Part shown: positions 7,579 to 16,153 of the stretch, piece after piece
How positions within the stretch are numbered: the first letter of the stretch is position 1
Layout: each line of letters starts with the position of its first letter
Origin: Candidatus Scatomonas merdigallinarum
GTDB taxonomy: Bacteria; Bacillota; Clostridia; Lachnospirales; Lachnospiraceae
Length of the DNA: 64,000 nucleotides
Direction of reading: 5' to 3'
Assembly: GCA_018716305.1 (NCBI GenBank)
Contig: DVKB01000024.1
Span: forward strand, 1-64,000
Translations under genes and position numbers: made by a program
The notes under the pieces: generated by a model
What the model saw: only the letters and a program-made list of their open reading frames with translations
Database searches by the model: none
Told to the model about the DNA's origin: nothing

Positions 7579-8643
7579 ATGAGCAAGATCAGAGTAGGTG
7601 TAGCAGGTTACGGAACCATCGGACAGCGTCTGGCGGACGGCGTTGCTCAGCAGGAAGATATGGAGCTGGTAGGAATCGCTGATCTGGCGCCCACCCTGTC
7701 TCTGAGAGCTTTGAGAGAGAGAGACATGATCGGTGTCAACGGCGTGAAATACAATCTGTATCTGGTTGACGGAGCAGATGAGGAGGCCTTCAAGGCAGCC
7801 GACATCCCGGTAGCGGGAAGCTTCGCGGATCTGTGCCAGAACGTTGATATTATGCTGGATTCCGCTCCCGGCGGAGTAGGCGCCAAGAACAAAGAGAACT
7901 ACTATGAGAAATACGGCGTCAAGGCTATCTTCCAGGGCGGCGAAAAGAACGCGGTGGCGGATGTATTCTTCCATGGCTACGCCAACTATGAGAAGGGCGT
8001 CGGCAAAGACTATCTGAAGCTGACCTCCTGCAATACCACCGGACTGATCCGTACTGTGGACTGCCTGGACCGGGCTTACGGCATTGAGAAAGTTGCCATC
8101 ACCATTATCCGCCGTGTGGCAGATCCCGGCGACTATCACCGCGGACTGACCAACGCGCTGCAGATGGAGAAGGCTCCCACCCATCAGGCCGTTGACCTGA
8201 TGACCATTATGCCCCATGTAAACGCTACCGGTATCCTGGTACATACTCCTGTGACCCACGGCCATATCATCACCGTTCTTGCAACTGCCAAAGACGGAAA
8301 GAAAATCACCAAAGAGATGGCTCTGGAAGCATTCGAGAAACATCCCAGAATCCGTGTGGTGACCATGGACGAGGGCTTCAAGGGCAACGCCTCCTTCTTC
8401 AAATACGCCCGTGACCTTGGAAACCGCCGGGGCGATATGTATGAGATCGGCCTGTGGGCAGATTCCATCGTAGAGTCCGGCAACGACATTATGTACGCCA
8501 TCAACATTCCGCAGGAGTCCGTTACCATTCCGGAGACCATGGACGCCATCCGCGCGGCCACCAAGATGCAGCTGACCAGAGAAGAGGGAACCGCAATGAC
8601 CAACAAGTATCTGGGAATCGGCAAATTTAAAAACATCGGCTGA
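7579..8643 (+). CDS. type II (archaeal-type) glyceraldehyde-3-phosphate dehydrogenase
   Basis: The 354-residue protein has a Rossmann motif GYGTIG (10-15) and the catalytic cysteine in LTSCNTTGLIRT (C151). The layout matches the archaeal type II GAPDH family (EC 1.2.1.59), not the common bacterial GapA with its SCTTN motif. It would oxidise a phosphorylated aldehyde, most likely glyceraldehyde 3-phosphate, with NAD(P). It is followed after 19 bp by an archaeal-type phosphoglycerate kinase, the next enzyme in glycolysis, so the two probably work together. A related aldose phosphate as substrate is possible given the inositol surroundings. Confidence 0.88.
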   Translation: MSKIRVGVAGYGTIGQRLADGVAQQEDMELVGIADLAPTLSLRALRERDMIGVNGVKYNLYLVDGADEEAFKAADIPVAGSFADLCQNVDIMLDSAPGGVGAKNKENYYEKYGVKAIFQGGEKNAVADVFFHGYANYEKGVGKDYLKLTSCNTTGLIRTVDCLDRAYGIEKVAITIIRRVADPGDYHRGLTNALQMEKAPTHQAVDLMTIMPHVNATGILVHTPVTHGHIITVLATAKDGKKITKEMALEAFEKHPRIRVVTMDEGFKGNASFFKYARDLGNRRGDMYEIGLWADSIVESGNDIMYAINIPQESVTIPETMDAIRAATKMQLTREEGTAMTNKYLGIGKFKNIG

Positions 8644-8662
8644 GAACTGAGGAGATAAGATC

Positions 8663-9913
8663 ATGCGTTTTGGCATTAAAACATTGGATGAGTATGATGT
8701 GAAAGGGAAAACCGTCCTCTGCCGGGTGGACATCAACCAGCCGGTAGACAAGGCCACGGATACCCTCAAGAGCATCAACCGGATCAGGGGCTGTGTCCCC
8801 ACGATCCGGGAGCTGTCCGATAAAGGCGCCAAAGTAGTGCTGATGGCGCATCAGGGCAGTGATATTGAGTATAAGAATTTTTATACTACAAGACCTCACG
8901 CGAAGGTCCTGCAGGAGCTTCTGGAGCGCCCGGTGCAGTTCATCGACGATGTCTGCGGACCGGCGGCCAGAGAAGCCATCAAAAATCTGAAAGAGGGAGA
9001 AATCCTTCTTCTGGACAATGTGCGCTTCCAGTCAGAGGAGCAGACTCTCTTCGAGATGAAGCTGAAACTGAGCCATGAGGATCAGGCCAAGACTCAGGTG
9101 GTGACCAAGCTGGCGCCTCTGGGCGATCTGTATGTGTGCGACGCCTTCGCGGCTGCCCACAGAGATCAGCCCACCCTCTGCGGATTTGAGCAGGTTCTGC
9201 CCTCCGCCATGGGCAGGCTGTTTGAGGCCGAGTACTGCGCGGTGTCCAAGGTCATGGAAAACCCGGAACATCCCTGCGTGTTCGTTCTGGGCGGAGCCAA
9301 GATTTCCGATGCGTTTCTGATGATGGAGACGGTGCTGAGCCGCGGGATCGCCGACAAGGTTCTGACCGGCGGGCTGGTAGCCAATATTCTTCTGGCTGCC
9401 GCGGGAGAAGAGATCGGCGAGGGAAGCCTGGCTTTTATCCGTAAATCCAACTATGAGGACTGGATTGAAAAGATCAAACCTCTCTATGAGAAATACAAAG
9501 ATCAGATTGTTCTTCCAAAGGATCTGGCTTACGTGGAAAACGGCGAGCGCAAAGAGGCGAAAGTGGGAGAAATCCCCGCTGCCGCGGGTCTGGTGGATAT
9601 CGGACACGAAGCGGTTGCCGAGTATCAGAAAATTATCTCAGAGGCTAAGACAGTCTGTGTCAACGGTCCCATGGGAATTTTTGAGGAAGCAATCACCGAG
9701 TACGGGACCAAGGGCGTCTGGGACGCTCTGGCCGGGACGGAAGCCTATACTCTCATCGGCGGAGGCGACAGCGTAACGGCTACAGAAAAGTACAATCTCA
9801 AGGACAAAATGTCCTACATCTGTACCGCCGGCGGAGCGCTGATCCGTTTCCTGTCCGGGGAGGAGCTTCCGGTAGTGAAGGCTCTGCGCCACGCGGCAAA
9901 GACTTTCGATTAA
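8663..9913 (+). CDS. pgk: archaeal-type phosphoglycerate kinase
   Basis: This 416-residue protein transfers a phosphate between 1,3-bisphosphoglycerate and ADP. The substrate motif RVDINQP (21-27), the stretch CDAFAAAHRDQPTLCGF and the nucleotide loop GGGDS (366-370) identify the family. The DAFAAAHRxQP form and EILLLDNVRF resemble archaeal enzymes more than the usual bacterial form. It is coupled to the type II GAPDH upstream, and the pair would make ATP from triose phosphate derived from inositol breakdown. Whether the genome also has a bacterial-type gap-pgk pair cannot be seen here. Confidence 0.88.
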   Translation: MRFGIKTLDEYDVKGKTVLCRVDINQPVDKATDTLKSINRIRGCVPTIRELSDKGAKVVLMAHQGSDIEYKNFYTTRPHAKVLQELLERPVQFIDDVCGPAAREAIKNLKEGEILLLDNVRFQSEEQTLFEMKLKLSHEDQAKTQVVTKLAPLGDLYVCDAFAAAHRDQPTLCGFEQVLPSAMGRLFEAEYCAVSKVMENPEHPCVFVLGGAKISDAFLMMETVLSRGIADKVLTGGLVANILLAAAGEEIGEGSLAFIRKSNYEDWIEKIKPLYEKYKDQIVLPKDLAYVENGERKEAKVGEIPAAAGLVDIGHEAVAEYQKIISEAKTVCVNGPMGIFEEAITEYGTKGVWDALAGTEAYTLIGGGDSVTATEKYNLKDKMSYICTAGGALIRFLSGEELPVVKALRHAAKTFD

Positions 9914-9943
9914 GCCTTTCACCACAGATCAAGGAGAGACAGT

Positions 9944-11194
9944 ATGGAACTTGAATTTGGTTTTGGCAATACAGTCCAGAAGGTGAGCGTGCCGGACAAA
10001 AATGTCATTGGCGTGCTCCATGCCAATGAGGTAAAACATGAACTGGAGGGCGCGGATGAAGTCCGCCGCGCCCTGGCCAATCCCATCGGGGCGCCGCTTT
10101 TAAAAGAAGTGGTGCGCCCCGGCGAGAAGGTTGCCATTGTTACCAGCGATATTACCCGGCCTATGCCCACCTATGTGGTGATGCCCCCTTTGCTGGACTC
10201 CCTGTATGAGGCGGGAGTAAAAAAAGAGGACATCACTTTAGTGTTTGCTCTGGGAAGCCACAGGCACCACACGCCGGAAGAAATGAAGAAACTGGCCGGG
10301 GAGAGGGCTTACGCGGAAATTAAGTGCGTAGACTCTGACCCGACCGATTGCGTTCATATGGGAGTCACTTCCCACGGAACGCCGGTAGATGTGTTTCGGA
10401 CTGTGGCGGAGGCAGACCGCAGGATCTGCCTGGGAAATATTGAGTACCATTATTTTGCCGGTTACAGCGGCGGCGCCAAGGCGATTATGCCGGGAGTTTC
10501 CACCCGGGCGGCCATTCAGAGCAATCACAGCCAGATGGTCAGCGAAGACGCCTGCGCCGGAAAACTGGAGGGAAATCCCGTCCGGGAGGACATTGAGGAG
10601 GCCGGTGCCATCTGCGGCATTGACTATATTCTCAATGTGGTGCTGGACGAACACAAGCATGTGATTATGGCGGCGGCCGGGGACGCGGTAAAAGCCCACC
10701 GGGAAGCCTGCCGGTTCCTGGACCGCATTTACCGCAAGGAGATTCCGGAGAGGGCGGATATAGTCCTGGTTTCCCAGGGCGGAGCGCCCAAGGATCTGAA
10801 TCTGTATCAGACCCAGAAGGCTCTGGACAACGCCAAGCACGCGGTGAAAAAGGGCGGGATCGTGATCCTCATCGGTTCCTGCAAGGAAGGATTGGGAGAG
10901 GGCGTGTTCGAAGACTGGATGCTGCATTCCCCCAGCCCAAAAGCTATGATCGAGAGGATCCGCACGGATTTCCAGCTGGGAGGCCATAAAGCCGCGGCCA
11001 TAGCCATGGTTCTGGAAAACGCGGATATCTATCTGGTGTCTGATCTTCCGGAGGATTTTGTCCGCAAGATTTTCCTGGAGCCAAAGGCTTCCGCCCAGGA
11101 GGCCCTGGACTGCGCTTTCGCGAAGCTTGGAAAAGACGCCACTGTGCTGGCCATGCCTTACGGAGGCTCTACGCTTCCCCTGGCAGCAAAATAA
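9944..11194 (+). CDS. larA: LarA-family nickel-dependent 2-hydroxyacid racemase/epimerase
   Basis: The 416-residue protein retains the active-site set of lactate racemase LarA. D69 and R72 are in SDITRP, H106 in GSHRHH, H169 in IEYHYFAGYSGG, K179 in SGGAK and H195 in NHSQM. These lie 2-5 positions from D72, R75, H108, H174, K184 and H200 of the Lactiplantibacillus enzyme. The lysine is the one that binds the nickel-pincer (NPN) cofactor covalently. The cofactor genes larB, larC and larE are not in the window. LarA homologues act on lactate, malate and sugar acids. The malic enzyme gene next door makes malate an attractive substrate, but this is inference. Confidence 0.82.
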   Translation: MELEFGFGNTVQKVSVPDKNVIGVLHANEVKHELEGADEVRRALANPIGAPLLKEVVRPGEKVAIVTSDITRPMPTYVVMPPLLDSLYEAGVKKEDITLVFALGSHRHHTPEEMKKLAGERAYAEIKCVDSDPTDCVHMGVTSHGTPVDVFRTVAEADRRICLGNIEYHYFAGYSGGAKAIMPGVSTRAAIQSNHSQMVSEDACAGKLEGNPVREDIEEAGAICGIDYILNVVLDEHKHVIMAAAGDAVKAHREACRFLDRIYRKEIPERADIVLVSQGGAPKDLNLYQTQKALDNAKHAVKKGGIVILIGSCKEGLGEGVFEDWMLHSPSPKAMIERIRTDFQLGGHKAAAIAMVLENADIYLVSDLPEDFVRKIFLEPKASAQEALDCAFAKLGKDATVLAMPYGGSTLPLAAK

Positions 11195-11247
11195 AAGTCA
11201 ACAGCCCCGCCGCCGGAAGAGGGCGGCAGGAAAAGGAGAGTACAATT

Positions 11248-12423
11248 ATGGATTATGCAAAAGAGTCACTGAGACTTCACGGCGAGTGGAAGGGAAAAAT
11301 CGAGGTTGTTTCCAGAGTTCCGGTAAACAGCAAAGAGGATCTGTCCCTGGCTTATACCCCTGGTGTTGCCCAGCCCTGTCTGGAGATCCAGAAGGATGTA
11401 AATAAGAGCTATGAGCTCACCAGACGCCACAATATGTGCCTGGTAGTCACAGACGGAACCGCTGTTCTGGGACTGGGAGATATCGGCCCGGAAGCAGGTA
11501 TGCCGGTTATGGAAGGAAAATGCGTTCTCTTTAAAGCTTTCGGCGATGTGGACGCCTTCCCGTTGTGCATTAAGAGCAAAGATGTAGACGAGATCGTCAA
11601 CACCATTTACATGATCTCCGGCAGCTTCGGCGGCGTAAACCTGGAGGACATCGCGGCTCCCCGGTGTTTTGAGATTGAGAAAAAACTGAAAGAGAAATGT
11701 GATATTCCCATTTTCCACGATGACCAGCACGGAACCGCCGTGATCACTCTGGCAGGCCTCACCAACGCTCTGAAGCTGGTTGGAAAGAAACTGGAAGAAG
11801 TAAAAGTAGTGGTGAACGGAGCCGGAGCGGCCGCCATTGCCATTACCAAACTGCTGATCACCGCAGGTCTGAAGGATGTGGTTCTCTGCGACAGAAGAGG
11901 AGCGATCTATGAGGGCCGCGCGGAAGGCATGAATCCTGTAAAAGAGGAAATGGCCAAGATCACCAATCTGGACAAGAAGGCAGGAACCCTGGCGGATATG
12001 CTGGTGGGCGCCGATGTATTTATCGGTGTCAGCGCGCCGGGCATGGTTACCACCGAGATGGTAAAGACCATGAACAAAGACGCCATTATCTTTGCCTGCG
12101 CCAACCCCACGCCGGAAATTTTCCCGGATGACGCCAAGGCCGGCGGAGCAAGAGTTATCGCCACCGGAAGAAGTGATTTCCCCAACCAGTGCAACAACGT
12201 GCTGGCCTTCCCGGGTATCTTCCGGGGCGCCTTCGATGTGCGGGCCAGCGACATCAACGATGAGATGAAGATCGCCGCGGCTCATGCCATTGCCGGGCTG
12301 ATCAGCGATGAGGAACTGAACGAGGAGTATATCCTTCCGGCAGCTTTTGATCCCCGTGTGGGCAAAGCGGTTGCGGCCGCGGTAGCGGAAGCCGCAAGAA
12401 AAACAGGAGTTGCCAGAATCTGA
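11248..12423 (+). CDS. malic enzyme, NAD(P)-dependent, short form
   Basis: This 391-residue enzyme oxidatively decarboxylates L-malate to pyruvate. Family motifs are YTPGVAQPC, the metal-site region NLEDIAAPRCFEIE, HDDQHGTAVI and the dinucleotide loop GAGAAAIAI. It is the short bacterial type without the C-terminal phosphotransacetylase-like domain. AAAGGAG precedes the ATG. It follows larA by 53 bp and precedes rpiB by 14 bp, so it is co-transcribed from the promoter at 7487. Cofactor preference cannot be read from the sequence with confidence. Confidence 0.93.
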   Translation: MDYAKESLRLHGEWKGKIEVVSRVPVNSKEDLSLAYTPGVAQPCLEIQKDVNKSYELTRRHNMCLVVTDGTAVLGLGDIGPEAGMPVMEGKCVLFKAFGDVDAFPLCIKSKDVDEIVNTIYMISGSFGGVNLEDIAAPRCFEIEKKLKEKCDIPIFHDDQHGTAVITLAGLTNALKLVGKKLEEVKVVVNGAGAAAIAITKLLITAGLKDVVLCDRRGAIYEGRAEGMNPVKEEMAKITNLDKKAGTLADMLVGADVFIGVSAPGMVTTEMVKTMNKDAIIFACANPTPEIFPDDAKAGGARVIATGRSDFPNQCNNVLAFPGIFRGAFDVRASDINDEMKIAAAHAIAGLISDEELNEEYILPAAFDPRVGKAVAAAVAEAARKTGVARI

Positions 12424-12437
12424 AAGGAGTGACTGTC

Positions 12438-12881
12438 ATGATAGCAATCGGCAGTGATCATGGCGGCTATGATCTGAAACAGTCCGTTATGGAGTGGCTG
12501 GACGAGCAGAAGATACAGTATAAGGATTTTGGAACCTTTGACAGAAATTCTGTGGATTACGCGGATATCGCCGAACCGGTAGCCAATGCCGTGGCTTCCG
12601 GCGAGTACGAGAAAGGGATCCTGATCTGCGGCACGGGAATCGGTATTTCCATTTCTGCCAACAAGGTAAAGGGAATCCGGGCGGCCTGCTGTTCAGACTG
12701 CTACAGCGCGGAGATGACAAGACGTCACAATGATGCCAATATCCTCTGCTTTGGAGGCAGGGTAGTAGGCCCGGGTCTGGCGCAGAAGATGGTGGAATTG
12801 TTCCTCAAAACGGAATTTGAGGGCGGGCGCCATGCCAGACGCATTGCCAAGATCGCGGATATTGAATCACGCCAGAAGTAA
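12438..12881 (+). CDS. rpiB: ribose-5-phosphate isomerase B family protein
   Basis: The 147-residue sugar-phosphate isomerase has the RpiB opening IAIGSDHGGYDLKQ, the catalytic cysteine loop GILICGTGIGISI and the RRHNDANILCFGGR segment. It interconverts ribose 5-phosphate and ribulose 5-phosphate, though relatives act on allose or tetrose phosphates. The ATG at 12438 is preferred to the in-frame GTG at 12429 because AAAGGAG (12423-12429) overlaps that GTG. It is the last gene of the operon, followed by a strong terminator. Given its place with catabolic genes, a substrate other than ribose 5-phosphate is possible. Confidence 0.88.
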   Translation: MIAIGSDHGGYDLKQSVMEWLDEQKIQYKDFGTFDRNSVDYADIAEPVANAVASGEYEKGILICGTGIGISISANKVKGIRAACCSDCYSAEMTRRHNDANILCFGGRVVGPGLAQKMVELFLKTEFEGGRHARRIAKIADIESRQK

Positions 12882-12896
12882 AAGTGTTTAAGAAAG

Positions 12897-12938
12897 GCCG
12901 CGGCTCTTCCGGTTTCGGAAGAGCCGCGCTGATTTTTT
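12897..12938 (+). terminator. Rho-independent terminator of the gap2 operon
   Basis: GCGGCTCTTCC (12900-12910) and GGAAGAGCCGC (12917-12927) form an 11-bp stem with a 6-base loop, followed by TTTTTT at 12933-12938. Confidence 0.92.
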
Positions 12939-12940
12939 GC

Positions 12941-12969
12941 TTGCATTTGCCGAAGATGCGTAGTATAAT
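12941..12969 (+). promoter_or_regulatory. promoter of rplS
   Basis: TTGCAT (12941-12946), a 17-bp spacer and TATAAT (12964-12969) form a near-consensus sigma-A promoter directly after the terminator. Confidence 0.8.
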
Positions 12970-12974
12970 AGGCA

Positions 12975-13048
12975 AGGTTTCAGTGTTTAAGACGGTCCGC
13001 TTTCACGTTTATCGGTGATATGAACGTCCGAAGAAAGATAAAGGAGAG
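12975..13048 (+). promoter_or_regulatory. probable L19 leader RNA
   Basis: The roughly 80-base untranslated leader of rplS contains a hairpin GTTTAT...ATGAAC (about 13006-13024) enclosed by GAC/GTC, just before the ribosome binding site AAAGGAGA. Its position matches the autoregulatory L19 leader known from Firmicutes. The assignment is by position and a small stem, not by a covariance search. Confidence 0.45.
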
Positions 13049-13054
13049 ATAGAA

Positions 13055-13402
13055 ATGAACGAAATCATCAAGAAAATCGAGGCTGAGCAGTTAAAGGCAG
13101 AGGTTCCCCAGTTCCATGTAGGAGATACCGTTAAGGTATACGGAAAGATCAAGGAGGGAAACCGTGAAAGAATCCAGGTGTTCGAGGGAGTTGTCCTGAA
13201 GAGACAGGGCGGCGGAAACCGCGAGACCTTTACTGTCCGCAAGACTTCCAACGGAATCGGCGTTGAGAAGACCTGGCCCCTGCATTCCCCCAATGTGGAG
13301 AAGGTGGAAGTGGTAAGACGCGGTAAAGTAAGACGGGCAAAACTGAACTACCTGAGAAGCCGGGTAGGCAAGGCTGCCAAGGTAAAAGAACTGGTAAAAT
13401 AA
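13055..13402 (+). CDS. rplS: 50S ribosomal protein L19
   Basis: This 115-residue protein has the L19 signature: [16 protein letters not shown], then [15 protein letters not shown] and the C-terminal [20 protein letters not shown]19 sits at the 30S-50S interface near bridge B8. It opens a conserved Firmicute run of lepB, rbgA and rnhB. A terminator-like hairpin follows, so rplS is probably expressed at a higher level than the downstream genes. Confidence 0.97.
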   Translation: MNEIIKKIEAEQLKAEVPQFHVGDTVKVYGKIKEGNRERIQVFEGVVLKRQGGGNRETFTVRKTSNGIGVEKTWPLHSPNVEKVEVVRRGKVRRAKLNYLRSRVGKAAKVKELVK

Positions 13403-13410
13403 ATAGAGAA

Positions 13411-13452
13411 AACGGACGGGGACTTATACGCAAGGTATACAGTCCCTGTTTT
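13411..13452 (+). terminator. terminator after rplS
   Basis: ACGGGGACT-TATAC (13416-13429) pairs with GTATA-c-AGTCCCTGT (13435-13449), one bulged base and a 5-base loop, followed by TTTT. The U-tract is short, so read-through to lepB is likely. Confidence 0.7.
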
Positions 13453-13521
13453 GCTCAATACGCCCGGCGGGCAACTGCCGCGCCTGTGTGAGAAAGAAGT
13501 CTTGGATGAGAGAGGTATTGT

Positions 13522-14094
13522 ATGAAAGCCGCTTCGCGATATACAAGAGATTATTTTCTGAAATCAAGAATTAAAAAGATCGTATTTTGGATCACAGCGG
13601 TGGCCGCGGCGGTTCTGCTGGCTCTGGCCTACTCCTATTATTTCTGCCAGAATATTGTAGTGCAGGAAAGTTCCATGGAGCCCACGCTGTCCGCCGGAGA
13701 TACCATACTCATCGACCGGGTTTCCTATGCCTTTGGATCTCCCCGCCGGGGCGACATTATCGTGTTCCGCACCGGCGACGACCCCAAGGCAAGCCTGCAC
13801 ATCAAGAGAGTTATCGGCCTTCCCGGGGAAACGGTGCAGATCCGGGACGGGCAGATTCTTATTGACGGCGAGATTTATATGGAGAAAAAGGGATTCCCCT
13901 CCATCAATAATCCCGGAATAGCGGAAGAACCGGTGGAACTGGGAAAGGGAGAATATTTTGTGCTGGGGGATAACCGGAATAACAGTGAGGACAGCCGGTA
14001 TGTGGATATCGGCGTGATCGAGAGCAGCCGTATCGAAGGAAAACTGTGGATGGTGACGGCCCCCTTTGAGAAATTCGGGCTGCTGCGTTCCTGA
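13522..14094 (+). CDS. lepB: signal peptidase I
   Basis: The 190-residue membrane protease has one N-terminal transmembrane segment (about 18-40) and then the S26 catalytic pair: Ser51 in ESSMEPTL and Lys95 in HIKRVIGLPGE. The late box YFVLGDNRNNSEDSR is also present. It removes signal peptides of secreted proteins on the outer face of the membrane. The gene lies between rplS and rbgA as in many clostridia. The ATG at 13522 is preceded by GAGAGG-like purines. Confidence 0.95.
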   Translation: MKAASRYTRDYFLKSRIKKIVFWITAVAAAVLLALAYSYYFCQNIVVQESSMEPTLSAGDTILIDRVSYAFGSPRRGDIIVFRTGDDPKASLHIKRVIGLPGETVQIRDGQILIDGEIYMEKKGFPSINNPGIAEEPVELGKGEYFVLGDNRNNSEDSRYVDIGVIESSRIEGKLWMVTAPFEKFGLLRS

Positions 14095-14119
14095 AACATG
14101 GACAGACAGGAGGAGACAG

Positions 14120-14986
14120 ATGGATATACAGTGGTATCCGGGACATATGACCAAAGCCCGCAGGCAGATGCAGGAGGATATCCGCCTGATCGACCTGATT
14201 ATAGAGCTGGTGGATGCCAGAGTGCCCCTTTCCAGCCGGAATCCGGACATTGACAGTATGGGACGGCAGAAATCCCGGCTGATCCTGCTGAATAAGGCGG
14301 ATCTTGCGGATGATTCCTGGAACCGGAGATGGGCGGAGTATTTTAAGAAAAAAGGATATTATGTGCTTCTGGCGGATTCCAGGAATAAGGGACATCTCAA
14401 GGCGTTGCAGCCCCTGATCGGGGAAGCCTGCCGGGAAAAAATAGAGAGAGACAGAAAGCGGGGAATCCTGAACCGTCCGGTGCGCGCTATGGTGGCGGGA
14501 ATTCCAAATGTGGGAAAATCCACGTTTATTAATTCCTATGCGGGGCGCGCCTGCGCCAAGACCGGAAACCGGCCGGGAGTTACCCGGGGAAAACAGTGGA
14601 TCCGCCTCAATAAAACCCTGGAGCTGCTGGATACCCCGGGAATCCTCTGGCCCAAGTTCGAGGATCCGGAAGTGGGAAAAAATCTGGCGCTGATCGGCTC
14701 GGTCAGGGACGAGATTCTGAATACGGAAGAACTGGCTCTGGAACTGATCCGCCGGCTGAATCGGGGATATCCCCAGGTGCTGGCAGAGCGGTACGGCATA
14801 GAAAAAGCAGAGACAGAACTGAAAACCCTGGAGGAGATCGCCCGCAGCAGAAACTGCCTGACCAGAGGCGGGGAGCTTTCATTTGAGAAGGCGGCCGGAA
14901 TCCTGCTGGAAGATTTCCGGGGCGGAAAGCTGGGAAGAATCACTCTGGAATACCCCCCGGAGGAGGCGGGTGAGAAAAAAGCATGA
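14120..14986 (+). CDS. rbgA: ribosome biogenesis GTPase RbgA (YlqF)
   Basis: The 288-residue circularly permuted GTPase carries its motifs in the order G4 (NKADL), G1 (GIPNVGKST) and G3 (DTPGI). The N-terminus IQWYPGHMTKARRQM is diagnostic. RbgA acts late in 50S subunit assembly. The ATG at 14120 has AGGAGG 8 bases before it; an earlier in-frame start lies inside lepB and has no site. It overlaps rnhB by 4 bp (ATGA), suggesting translational coupling. Confidence 0.96.
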   Translation: MDIQWYPGHMTKARRQMQEDIRLIDLIIELVDARVPLSSRNPDIDSMGRQKSRLILLNKADLADDSWNRRWAEYFKKKGYYVLLADSRNKGHLKALQPLIGEACREKIERDRKRGILNRPVRAMVAGIPNVGKSTFINSYAGRACAKTGNRPGVTRGKQWIRLNKTLELLDTPGILWPKFEDPEVGKNLALIGSVRDEILNTEELALELIRRLNRGYPQVLAERYGIEKAETELKTLEEIARSRNCLTRGGELSFEKAAGILLEDFRGGKLGRITLEYPPEEAGEKKA

Positions 14987-15741
14987 AAAAAACACTGAAA
15001 GAAATCCGGAAGGAGTTTGAGTCCGCCCCGGAATCCCGGTGGGAACATCTGGCTTTCCTATACCGGGAGGATGACAGGGCGGGCGTGAAGAAGCTGGCGG
15101 AGAGCTTTTTGAAAAAGCGCCGGGTACTGGAAAAAGAGCGCCGGAGAGTGGAGGCCATGTGCGCTTACGAAAAAAAATACGGGGACGCGGAATTTATATG
15201 CGGCATCGATGAGGCGGGCAGAGGCCCTCTGGCGGGACCGGTTGTGGCGGGAGCCGTGGTTCTGCCCAAAGACGCCCGGATTCTCTATATCAATGATTCC
15301 AAGCAGCTGTCGGAAAAAAAGCGGGAAGAGCTCTATGAGATCATTCTCTCCCGCGCCCTGGCGGTGGGGGTAGGATATGCCTCCCCGGCCAGAATCGATG
15401 AGATCAATATCCTGAATGCCACCTATGAAGCCATGCGGCAGGCGGTGGGAAAGCTTTCCCTGCGCCCTTCCCTGCTGCTGAACGATGCGGTGAAAATCCC
15501 GGAGCTTGATATCCCCCAGGTCCCCATTATCAAAGGGGACGCAAAGAGCCAGTCCATCGCCGCGGCCAGTATTGTAGCCAAGGTGACCAGAGACCGCCTG
15601 ATGCGGGAGTATGACCGGCTGATGCCGGAATACGGGTTTGCCTCCCACAAAGGATATGGCTCCCGAGAACATATTGAGGCCCTGAAAAAATACGGCCCCA
15701 GCCCCATTCACCGGGCGTCTTTTATCGCGCATTTTCTGTGA
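14983..15741 (+). CDS. rnhB: ribonuclease HII
   Basis: This 252-residue enzyme removes ribonucleotides from RNA-DNA hybrids. The first catalytic Asp-Glu pair is in CGIDEAGRGPLAGPVVAGAV. NDSKQLSEKKRE, KGDAKSQSIAAASI and the C-terminal YGFASHKGYGSREH complete the type 2 RNase H signature. An N-terminal helical extension of about 65 residues precedes the catalytic domain, as in Bacillus-type RnhB. It overlaps rbgA by 4 bp and is followed by yraN. Confidence 0.96.
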   Translation: MKKTLKEIRKEFESAPESRWEHLAFLYREDDRAGVKKLAESFLKKRRVLEKERRRVEAMCAYEKKYGDAEFICGIDEAGRGPLAGPVVAGAVVLPKDARILYINDSKQLSEKKREELYEIILSRALAVGVGYASPARIDEINILNATYEAMRQAVGKLSLRPSLLLNDAVKIPELDIPQVPIIKGDAKSQSIAAASIVAKVTRDRLMREYDRLMPEYGFASHKGYGSREHIEALKKYGPSPIHRASFIAHFL

Positions 15742-15773
15742 CATACAGTACCGGATCTGGAAAGGAGAACCGA

Positions 15774-16133
15774 TTGAACACCAGAGCAAAGGGGGCGGAA
15801 TATGAAGCCAGAGCAGCTGAATTCCTGGAAAGCCGGGGATATGAGATTCTGGAACGGAATTTCCGCGGCGCCAGAGGAGAGATCGATCTGATAGCCAGGC
15901 AGGAAAACTGCCTGGTTTTTATAGAAGTAAAATATAGAAAAACGGACCGTTTCGGGGATGCCGCGGCGGCAGTGGATCCGAGAAAGCAGCAGAGGCTGTC
16001 CAAAATGGCCGCCTTTTACTGCCTCAGCAGGAGAGTCCCCCAGGAAACGCCCTGCCGGTTTGATGTGATCGCGGTAACGGGAGAAAAGCTGACCCATTAT
16101 GAGAATGCCTTTGATTTCCGGGGGCAGCGGTGA
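15774..16133 (+). CDS. yraN: YraN family (UPF0102) endonuclease-like protein
   Basis: The 119-residue protein has the UPF0102 core: NTRAKGAEYEARAAEFLE, then ARGEIDLIARQ and LVFIEVKYRK. This is the D...ExK pattern of a nuclease-fold protein related to Holliday junction resolvases. The best start is the TTG at 15774, 6 bases after AAAGGAG, because no ATG is suitably placed. Function is not established for the family; the gene commonly neighbours rnhB. Confidence 0.88.
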   Translation: MNTRAKGAEYEARAAEFLESRGYEILERNFRGARGEIDLIARQENCLVFIEVKYRKTDRFGDAAAAVDPRKQQRLSKMAAFYCLSRRVPQETPCRFDVIAVTGEKLTHYENAFDFRGQR

Positions 16134-16153
16134 GAAGGAAAGGAAGTGAGGGT

